Below, one piece after another: positions 1-11,100 of a DNA stretch of 64,000 nt; within the stretch, counting starts at the first letter, position 1, and the number at the start of each line of letters is the position of its first letter. Origin of the DNA: Bombyx mori (taxonomy: Eukaryota; Arthropoda; Insecta; Lepidoptera; Bombycidae); NCBI RefSeq assembly GCF_030269925.1, contig NC_085118.1, positions 12,478,001-12,542,000 of the forward strand, in the 5' to 3' direction. The notes beneath the pieces were generated by a model. That model worked only from the letters and a program-made list of their open reading frames with translations, was not told the DNA's origin and did no database searches. The translations under genes and the position numbers were made by a program.

Positions 1-960
1 CGAGGACGCCCGCCCGACGGGTCGTCGGGCGATAGTCGACGACCAACGACGCCGGTCTCCGCGGTACGGCGGCCCTACCAGGCCGGCCAGGTGATGCCTC
101 TGGTGTTCCGGGATACTCCGCTGGGCTAGAACCAGCCTGTCGGGTCGGAACGTGATACACCGCCGACCGGGTTGCTCTTCCACAGTATGTTCGGCGACGA
201 CAGCGACGACGACACGCGGCCCACATCGCAGGCCGCAGCCGCCGATGCGTCGTCCCATCCTCCTGGTGCCAGCGCGCTAGAGTGACGATAGCGTGCGGCG
301 CAGCCTCAACCCCCTTAGGTCGCCCCGTGTCCATCACCCGGACATCACTGCCCCTTCATAGAAGCTGGAGCTGGACAAACGCCCTCCTCTGATCTCCGGC
401 TCGGCGGCGGCGGCACGGCGGCCAGAGGGAAGAAGAGCTCTCCCTCTCCCGTTCCGCCGCCTCCTTCTGCGAAATGTTGGACACGCAGAAGTAGAGCATC
501 GCCTGCTAGGACTCGTCGCTGCCGAGTATCGTAGCCACGACGTTCGGAAGCGACAAGTCCGGTCCTATTTTTGCAACGAGGACGCGGCGCTGCTCCGCGA
601 AAGTGTGGCAGTACGCGAGCGTGTGCTCCGCCGCGTCCTCGTTGCAGCCACTGCAGTGGTGGCACTTCGGCGTCGGCTCCCTCCGGGCGACGAGATGCAG
701 GGAGCGACCGACACAGCGTTTCCCGTGAGCACCTGCGTCGCTCAGAAGATGAGACGTCCTCGGTCGCGATTCACCCAGTCCGAGAGGACCGGGCGGAGAT
801 CGCATCGCCACGCGTAATTCGCAACGAGCGCCTCCGCTTAGGTCCAAAGGAGGCGTCCCGGCGAGCACGCACACCGCCTCGAACGACGGTGCGGTATTCG
901 CGAACCGCCCTGACCGCAATTGCGCGCTGTGGACGTCGCAACGTTGCGACGTTGTCGCGG
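1..960 (-). mobile_element. R1-clade LINE, 3' part of ORF2 and 3' end (degenerate)
   Basis: Read on the minus strand, 919 to about 345 encodes the C-terminal part of an R1-type ORF2. A Cys/His cluster (CHHCSGCNEDAAEHTLAYC) is followed by AEQRRVLVAKIGPDLSLPNVV and then GSDES, the usual zinc-knuckle-like end of R1-clade polymerase proteins. Right after GSDES the frame meets TAG at about 507-509, then continues as QAMLYFCVSNISQKEAAER, so the copy has an in-frame stop; a Trp codon there is my inference from the family. The N-terminal side is also frameshifted. GC-rich sequence from 340 to 1 is probably the remaining C-terminus and 3' UTR. The element runs off the window edge. Clade assignment is from the motif pattern, not from a search. 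Confidence 0.8.
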
Positions 961-1064
961 GTCAGGGTGTTTCACCACACGGGAGCCCCTTACAGTGCCA
1001 TCGACCCCCGTGTAGTGAACCTCGATTAACTCAACCTGACTATAAAAGTTGGATGGAATCCAAG

Positions 1065-1195
1065 ATTCCAATGTAATTGAGACTTCGACTCCAGTCTCAA
1101 GGCGGGTGGCGGCATTCACGTTGTAACCCGTAAAGGGTCCGGTAACCACCTAACATTAGGTAGGCCGTGAGCTTATTCATCGACACGCATAGTTC
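1065..1195 (+). repeat. Decayed Bm1-like SINE 3' part
   Basis: The order 'gagacttcgactccagtctc', 'ggcgggtggcggcattcacg', 'ggtaaccacctaacattagg' and 'gccgtgagcttattcatcga' follows the 3' half of Bm1 with many substitutions. It looks like an old copy or a related older SINE. Confidence 0.6.
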
Positions 1196-2197
1196 ATCTC
1201 TCAAACGAAACGAACTAAATTGTGTTAATAGATAATGTGCAGTTAAGTTGCGAAGCGTTATCCCTCGTCTGCGGATCCAAGCGTTTGTCACGTGTGATCA
1301 GGATACATTCATTAATACGGAGGGTTCTCAATTGGAGACCGTGGTACTATTATGTGAAATAGGTCCATTGCTGATACAAACAATTTGGCGTAATGGGCTA
1401 ACATTATAATGTTCTAAAACTAGTGTATTATTTTTGTTGTTTTTGTTTTAAATGCCTTAATAGGCAGACGATACGGCTCACCTAACAGTGAGCGATTATC
1501 GATCGTCAAGGAACAGGCATATCCGGAGCACAGCGTAGCCCATTGTCTACCCCCAATTTTTTCGTATTTCTGGATCAGGCGTACTTATTCTTTCTTTACA
1601 CATACATGTTTTCGGTACCGTATTTGCTGATTGCGATTCATTGCTTTGGGCCGTCGAATGCGGAACGTTTAACATTTTGTCAACAGCGATGTGTACCACG
1701 CATGTTTCATTTTGATCCTGAATGTCCAGTTTTCATGACAAGTATCTGGAGTTATATGACGACCGTACGTAACCTATAGACATGGCGTCGTCAATGCCGT
1801 CTTGATACGTCAGATCGAAATCTCAATTTTATTTCGAAACGTCTCCTCCTCACCCTTTGAAACTGAATGCGTTGAGTTATGAATGGTGGTACTAACCCAT
1901 ATAGGTCAACTTTATCCAACCTTTTAAGAGCAGATGATAGTGATTTCGTATCTCAAGACGGATTATTTTTTGAGTAATTTTCGGCATCGATATAGGCTAT
2001 GTTTCTGGTATTGCTGACGCCCATGAGCCAGGGTAACCCCTCACCATCAGATAGGCCGTGTGTTTATTTGTTCATAAGGGCAATATTAGAAAAGTTATCA
2101 CACTAATTTATGTCAATAAATCTCGTGGTTGAATTGAATATAAAGCATTAAAAAAAATACCAATAAGAATTATTTTGAAAACTCATCATTATTACAG
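1196..2197. other. Non-coding stretch upstream of the first recognised ACY1 exon
   Basis: Mostly AT-rich sequence without recognisable coding content. A decayed LINE 3' tail (GGGTAACCCCTCACCATCAG, then a degenerate GGGCAATA end) lies at about 2010-2095 on the plus strand. I looked here for the missing ACY1 first exon and did not find it; a 78-codon open frame at 1543-1779 has no likeness to the family. Confidence 0.5.
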
Positions 2198-5100
2198 GTG
2201 ATTGCGTTAAATTCTTAACGAGACAAGCGAACGAAATTGGTTTAGCCGTAAAAGTATACGAGGTCGTACCGACGAAACCGATCGTCGTTTTGACATGGAC
2301 CGGAAAAGAACCAAATCTGCCGGCAATATTATTGAATTCGCATATGGATGTTGTGCCGGTTTTCGAAGTGAGTATTGGTAGTTTTTTTTGTGTTTTTTAG
2401 CGCACATTGGCTAAAGATTATTGCGATTATTACGCTAATATTTTAAATGCATGGAAACAATAAGACGAAATACCTATCAAATCCGAAGTTGAGCTTCATT
2501 TGTGGCAGTATACATGTCCGCACGGGTAGTCACCACCACCCCGCATATATGTCCGCACGGGTAGTCACCACCACCCCGCATATTTCTGAAATGAATCAGT
2601 AATGCGTTTCGGTTCGAAGAGTGGGGTAGCCGTTGTAATTATACTGAGACCTTAGAACTTATATCTCAAGGTGGGTGGCGCATTTACGTTATAGATGTCT
2701 ATGGGCTCCAGTAACCACTTAACATCAGGTGGGCTGTGAGCTCGTCCACCCATCTAAGCAATAAAAAAAAACATGATGCAAATTGCGATCGTTTCGCGCC
2801 ATCAAGCTTATTTATGCAGTGAAGCAATCAAGCATTCGGGTTTGAAGGAACAAACTTTTAGAAGATTTCGACCTCAAGCTTCAAGTTGGGATTCGTGTCT
2901 ATGAGCTCCAGTAGCGATTTAAGATCAGACGGGTTGTGAAACTCGTTGCCCTCTTCTTCAACCCATATCCACCCAATGCTGAGTGTAGGTCTCTTCGAAT
3001 GTATCCCATTCTCTTCGGTCTCTTGCCTTTCGTATCCAGTCCTCACCAACTTCTATCCAACCCCATTGACCAGGTCATCGGTCCACCTCGTTGGCTGTCT
3101 TCAGACATTACGACCTTGGCCTATCTACACTATAAAATGCCATACAAAATATAACATAGGTACACATATATGACATTCCGAGCAGAAATTATTTTTATTG
3201 CTTGAGATAGCCTGTTATCGTCTAAAAGATATGGTAAAGAGCCAAAGTCGAGAATACAATGCGATATTGCAGTTTGTTTTATTTGTACCGATAAACTTGT
3301 CTTATTTACTATTCACTATACTATTTAAACAGTTGCGATGGTAGGTATATTGTACAAGGAACATTTTAAAATATTTAAATTTCCAAAAGTCTTGTCCTTT
3401 AACGACATAATTTAATTAGTTATAAATGTAATAATAGGCGAAAAAATACTTTAATATTTTATTTCAAGACAAGACATTATAGACAAGTCAAAGAAAAACA
3501 AGGTATGCTCGTAGTTAGTAAAAATATAGTTTTAAAGAGCTTCGGTGGCTCCACCCGCTTTGTGCGGGGAGGAACCTAGGCGTGGGGCGGCGTGGTAGGT
3601 CGCGTTCCCCCGACCGCTCCGGGGGAAGGTGTAGCGTGGCGCTATCAATCGGGCTCTTGGCCCGTCGACCGAGGGAACCGGCGGTCATGTTGCTGGCGGC
3701 CGCCGGTCCGGCGTCTGGGGGACGGCGGGATGGATGTAATATGCTCTGCGTAAACCCTGTCCCGCCGTCTCAATAGCTCCGACTGGGTTCCCGCTCGGTC
3801 CATGGTAGGGCGCCGGCTGTGAGCGGCAGGAGTTTTTAGTGAAGTTCGACTCCCACATACCCCACCTGCCGTGCGGGTGGGAATCCGGGCATTTTCTCCT
3901 GTGGAAAAAAAACGATTAAAGGGAAAATCGTGGACTAAGCGCGCTATATATAAGACCAACGTTATGTTGTTGTTTGAAATTATCATAGTCTAAATACGAG
4001 ATTCTCTTCATAATGTCGTTAGCGTGGTTCAGCTTATTGCAGAATTTCTTCTATTTAATGGTCGTTTTTCGACATGTGAACAAACATTTTATACGATAAT
4101 AATCGCAGTCTGATTCAAGTTCTTTTGTATAGAGCATAAGAATGTACTACATTGGTCTAAACAGACTTATATATGCCTATAAGTATATTATGTTATATCG
4201 AGGTGTGAAAGGCTATTTGGTTTAAGGCAATTGGTGCTAGGACCTCGTGTGAGTCCGCACGGGTAGGTACCACCGCCCTGCCTATTTCTCCCGTGAAGCA
4301 GTAATGCGTTTCGGTTTGAAGGGTGGGGCAGCCGTTCTAACTATACTAAGACCTTAGAACTTATATCTCAAGCTGTGTGGCGCATTTACGTTGTAGATGT
4401 CTATGGGCTCCAGTAACCACATAACACCAGGTGGGCTGTGAGCTCGTCCACACATCTAAGCAATAAAAAAGAAAAGAAAAAAGCGCCATTTCGCTTAATA
4501 CACGACATTTATCTTTCTAATTAAAGGTCCGTTTCATTTGGTATTAGCATAAACAGTTCGATGATTTTAATTAAACTTCAATTATGTTTACCCCATTCGC
4601 GTAGCTGAAGAATTTTGCCAAATTTTAAACTCTATATGACTCTCCTGTCAAGTTGCAAAAATATCGCTTAAACCAAATAGCCTTAAAAGAAAACAATGTC
4701 ATTGAATTCCAGAACAGTTGGACATATCCACCGTTTAGCGGACACATAGACAACGACGGAAAGATTTTCGCAAGAGGCTCCCAAGACATGAAATGTGTTG
4801 GTATCCAATATTTAGAAGCGATAAGGAAATTGAAAGCCGCCCAAGTTACATTGAAAAGAACTCTTCATATTTCCTTCGTTCCTGGTAATTAAGTACACTT
4901 TATACATAATACATTTTAGTTCTCTAGATTTTTTGGCGCATTAGAAATCGCTATTAGATACATAATAAGTATGTGCGAACTAATCTAGTATTGAAGATAT
5001 AAATAAACTAGCGGTACTCGCCCGCTTTGCTGGGCATTTAAAATTAACATTATTATTTATTGTCATTATTATCAGGGAGTCCAACACTCATATAAATATT

Positions 5101-8100
5101 AGCCTATCCGTTAAGTACATGTAGTTTCTACATGGATACCAAGTTTCAAGTCAATCAGATCCATGGTTCAGTAGTTATAAAGGAATATCCGTAAAAACCA
5201 TTGTAGGTTTATATATTATTAGTATAGATAAAAAATGTACTATGAAATATTGAAAAAATACCAGAAATGCGATCAATACCTTATTTTAATGCTAAATTTT
5301 TAACCTTGATTGTTTTGGCTACGAAGGCACACGAATATACGCCCTTTACCTAATCGTAAGTGTCGATCACTCATGGGCATTAGCAATACCAGGGGGAAAC
5401 TCCAAGCTTTCGCCTGCTATCGATGACTCTTTTCTAGATTTGTTTGGAAGATTATGTAATAGGGATGAAGTCTGCTTCCGTGGTAGTTTGGTACTATGCT
5501 TTTCCACCAGAAATAGCTTGAAGTTAGTTTTAATGGTATTGTAGGATCGGTAAGAACGGAACGTATGAAAAGAGTGCGGAATGGAGCTTTAAGATGTAAG
5601 TGAGAGAAAACGGAAAGAAAGGGAAAAGAGAATGACAGAGAAAAGGAAGATGGCGAAGACGGTAAAAAAAATGAGAAAGGCGTAATAAAAGTGTTAATTA
5701 TTTTATTATTATTATTATAACAGAAGATTTTGGAACAGAGGAAGTTTTATTTTATGCGCTGCGATCCCTATTTTACAGTATTTTTAATTACACCCATAAA
5801 ATATATATTCGTATATTACATGTTTTTGTTTAAATTTTTTAATTATTCATTATTCAATAGGATATGCTTAAGTGTAACATGCATTTATACTAGTAACTTA
5901 TTTAATGTTATAGACGAAGAAATCGGCGGCCATGATGGCATGGAGAAATTTGTTAAAATGAATGAATTTAAAGCTCTCAATATTGGTTTCGCTTTGGATG
6001 AAGGAATGGCATCTCCTAACGAGGATTTCATTGTTTTTAACGGGGAAAGGAGTATATGGCGTAAGTAAAAAAATATTGTAGACTTAGAATTTTAGTCATA
6101 TTCCAAGGATACATTCAAGCATGTAAATCATTTAAAAAAACTTGAAGAGGAGAATCAATATGAAGGTTTTTAACTTCAATATCAATTGATAAACTTCAAA
6201 TTCAATGACTTGAACACATTTAATTGACATGTGTTTTTTTTAATTTCCTCTTTTTTTTTTTATTTGTTAATTTTAAAAGAACAATAATAAAAAAATCTAA
6301 TCTTGGCGAAGAAATTGAATATGATGTTTACATAATTGAATTTGATATTTAACAAATTTAAGTTGAAGTCATGAAGTCAAATGTGTAAAAGCAATAAGAT
6401 GATACGAGCATTTTTAATGCAAAAGTTCAATATGGGTCTCCTTTTTTATAACTTAGATGGGTGGACGAGCTCACAACTCACTTGGTATTAAGTGGTTACT
6501 GGAGCCCATAGACAACGTAAATGCGCCACCCACTTTGAAATATAAGTTCTAAGGTCTAAAGTATAGATACAACGGCAGCCCCACCCTTCAAACCGAAAGG
6601 CATTACTGCTTCACGGCAGAAATAGGCAGGGTGGTGGTATCTACCCGCGCGGACTTACAAGAGATGTTCTCTTCTCTTCTTTCTCGTTTCCTCATTACTG
6701 AGGGTCGTGACCACCTTGGTCCAGTTTTTGCACCAGCTTCCTCCAATGTTGCCTGCATTCGGCCTGCTTAATGGCGCCCGGGACGCTAGTGTTTGTGACC
6801 TCCTTGACAATGTCCGTCCTCCTGGTTGGCAATCTTCCTCGACTTCTCTTTCCTTCCACGTGACCTACAACTGTTAGCTTTTCCAAGTTGTCAGGATTTT
6901 GTCGAGCCACGTGTCCGAAGTACTTGAGGAGACGCTGCATACAGATCTTACCACCAGTAATAACGCAAATTATAAAATATTATAATCAAAACTGAAGGGT
7001 TACAATTATTCAATAAAATTTTTGGCGTTTACCAAAAAAACGAAGAATTTTCGATTAAGCCACTTAAATTTTAAAGTTGCGAATTGTATTTGAACAGAAA
7101 CTCACGTACATTGCACTGGCCAGCCCGGACATGGTTCCCTGTTGATTCCCAACACTGCCGGAGAAAAGGTAAGCTAAAGAGTTACTTAATTATATACTGA
7201 CAAGTGGCCCGATCCGGGTTCGCTCGGGTCTAACAAAAATTTCAACGATATTTGACGTTGTTTTTATTTTTTAAATAAAAGAACACTTATTGCAGCATAA
7301 CTATAATAGTTAGACATATGCTCTCGCAACACTTTTCGTAAATAATAATGTATTCTACAAAGTCGTAGTACATAATTTTATTCTATCATCAATAGTTTTC
7401 GCAGGGCACGCGATGTAAATAATATTTTATGTAATTTTTTTTCACCTTGGGTTACATTATTGGAGTTTTAGTAAGGATCCCTATTTTTTTTAAAAAAAAG
7501 AGTCCTATGTCACTCGGGAATAGTGTAGCTTCCAAACAGTGAAATAATTTTTCAAATCGGTTCAGTAGTTTCGAAGCCTATTCAATACAAACAAACAAAC
7601 AAATCTTTCCTCTTTATAATAATAGTATAGATTGTGCACTTTGACGTCATCGTACAATAAAGGCCGTTCTCGGACCAAAATAAAAGTAATGTATCGAGTT
7701 TAAAAACTATAAAGAACGAACTAACAATTAGTTTCATCTCTTTTGAACTTGAAAATTTGCACACGCATGTAGAAACTATGATAATACAATGAATTCGTTC
7801 TAATATTCTGACTACTATTAACTGAATAATAGTTAATAATTATTGTCTGAATAATAGTTAATAATTATTGTCTGAATAATAGCTAATAATTATTTTCTGA
7901 ATAATAGCTAATAATAATTAACTGAATAATAGTTAATAATAATTAACTGAAAATTTTCAAGTTGATCGGACGTCTTTCCGTTACATGTATACAAACGAAC
8001 ATAATGCAGATATAAACTTGATTCAGTACAAACAAACAAACAAACAAGCAAATTATCATTACAATGTTCAAGATGATTTCATTCAATTATATTGATTAAG

Positions 8101-11100
8101 TTTACTGTTACATTTTAATCTTTAATAAAAAAAAAATAGTATCAGCCCTAGTTATACTGAATGAGTTAACTATAGGTATTCTGAAAATACATAGTATATG
8201 TCGGCGTTAAGCCAGAGTTTACACACATAAGGCCTTTTACAATGAAAATACAATACAATTCTATAAAACTTTAACATTACTCGTTTTCAACAAAAAGCCA
8301 CGCCTGAATTATTCAGTGGTTCTTACACAATTAGCCATTTTGTGGTGGTTATAGCAACTACAACTTCTTTTATACAAACAAATGTAATTACTGCGAAACA
8401 ATTCACAAAACATAGCTTAATATTCAAAATACATATTTTAGTGATTTTACATGACTCACATTTAATTTATTTTACATGAATTACTTTTAAGTAATATTAA
8501 CTAACATTGTTATTATCCAGCCTAATAATAGATGGCGCCAACAACATCATTGCATAACAATTACAATACTTAATTAAATTATTAGTACTGTTAATTTTAA
8601 TATAAATTATTATTAATATTTATGCTTTATTCATATTTAATCATTTATACAGTCATTTGTGTTTTTAAACAATAATATAAACATAAAACATATTCTGAAC
8701 ATTTTCACATCAAAACAGTGTCAGCTAATTATTAAATATGGTAGAATAACAGTTTTGTTGCTAATAATAAATAAATATTAACATAGAATAAACTAAATTA
8801 TATATTATTATGTTAATTATTGCCAACAGTGGCGTTTGCGCCCATATATACTTACAAAAATAAGAAAAGCGTGTTAAAATGTATTTTTTTTAATACTTAC
8901 CGAATTCCGAGACGAGATATAAATGTATATATATTAATTTCAGATTAGATACATCATCAACAAGTTCATGGACCTTAGGGAGGAACAGAAGAGAATTTTG
9001 GACGGAGATCCGAAACTGACCATCGGTGACGTCACTACCGTTAATTTAAACCAGCTTTACGTACGTTTTTTTTTAGTTATATATACAAAAACTCGTTTTT
9101 GCGTTTATTTTTTTAAATAATACCTAATTCAGTATTGTTAAATTCTATAATAATTTAAAAAATCTACCAAAAATACTTTTGTAACAAATTTCAATGTCGA
9201 AATTTTATACGGTCTATTTTTTATCATGTGTAATCGGAATGAATGTTAGAGGAAGTCTGAAAGTGGCACCTGAGACAGAGAAGTTGAGATGTGCGCGTTT
9301 GGAATGGTATGGACATGTGATGAGACGAAATGAAAATGAGTTTGGTAAGAGGGTGTTAACTATGACTATGGAAGGATATAGAGGAAGAGGTAGACCTAAG
9401 AAGAAATGGATGGATTGCGTGAAAGACGACATGGGTAAGATGGAAGTGAGCGAAGAAATGGTATATGATAGAGGAGTATGGAAGGAGACAACATATTGCG
9501 TCGTCCCCAGATGACAGGGAGAAGGGCAGGCGAATGATGATGATATATGTAATCGTATTAATTTCTATTTATTTTACAAGCTGTCCCGTTTTTGTATTAA
9601 ATATTGGGGTAAGTGTGGGCTTACACCGTTCACAAGATATAATAATTGGCTTTGAGCGTGTATTTTCTTATTTTTTTTGAGTGAAACTTGCACAATAATA
9701 CAGTCGCAGGAGATTTGGTGTTTTCGTTTTTAACAATACCAAACCTTTCAGGGTGGCGTGCAGTCGAATGTGGTCCCGGAAAAGCTGACGGCCGTTTTCG
9801 ATATACGATTGGCCGTCACCGTCGATCACGTGGAGTTTGAAGCCATGGTATGCGTGCTCGGTTCTGGGAATTCGCTTTAGATACTTTATAGTAGGAATGC
9901 GAGGAGCGAAGTTGTGGGAATTGTTTTTATTAAATTAGCGTCTCTTCAGTTTCGAATGTCTACTAAGGGTGGCTTATTAAACGTTTATAATATGTGTGAG
10001 GGCTCAAATGTTAGGAACTTGTCATCAAAAATTCCTCCGGAGGCTCAGAAGTTATCCACAATTTCACTCAGCTTTTATTCTATCTGATCTCACCTTGTTT
10101 CTCATATCATTGTTCATATAACAGTACATATTATGTATGTATAGAATTTTTACAAATTGAACTCTGGCAACATTGGAATCGCAAGAAGTCAATTGCCATA
10201 CTTGAAAAATATATTATGAAAGTAGGTAGATAAAAATTCAGTTTAATTTTGACTTTTTTTTAATAATATAATTAAACTGTTGCATATGCTTAGACATATA
10301 TAATATAATATTAAATATTTATATTAATTATGCTGTCTAAGTACAGAATACGACCTGATGTTAGTTACATGAAAATATTCAAACTGGCTATTGTCATAGG
10401 CAGTGCGTTTGTCATTTATTTATTAGTTCTTCTTACTATGCGGTTTCGACCTCATGTTTGGAGTCGGACAGCGGAGTTAACGTTCCAGTGTTTATGAGGC
10501 TCGCATACAAATATATTATATATTTCTTAAGAAATTTAAATGAATTTAAGATAATGCAAATAAAATTCACAGATCAATCAATGGTGCAAAGAGGCCGGTG
10601 AAGGCGTCACCATCGAATTTGAACAGAAAAATCCTTACGTTGAGTGTACTAAGGTAGACGCTTCTAATCCTTTTTGGACCGCCTTCAAAGCAGCTACTGA
10701 CGAATTGTAAGTAATACCATAATAAATGACTAGCTGTACCAGTTCGCTTCGCTGGGCATTTAAAATTAACATTATTATTTCTCACCCCCACAAAGATTCT
10801 CATCATTAACGCCCCCGCAACTGGTGTAGGGAGTCCAACACTCATATAAATATTAGCCTATCCATTAAGTACGTGTATTTTCTACATGAATACCAAGTTT
10901 CAAGTCAATCGGATGCACGGTTCAGTAGTTATAACGGAACATCAGTAAAAACCACTGTACATTTATATATTAGTATAGATATAGTGCGAAATACATCTTA
11001 TTGAGAGGACAAAGGCTATTTACTTTAAGCGACATTTTTGCAACTTCACAGGAGAGCCATTTAAAGTTTTAAATTTGGAAAAAATATCCATAACAAAAAA

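Noticed and set aside
1543..1779. Open frame of 78 codons upstream of ACY1 as its first exon
   Set aside because: No likeness to the M20 N-terminus (no FREYLRI-type text) and no donor in the right phase.
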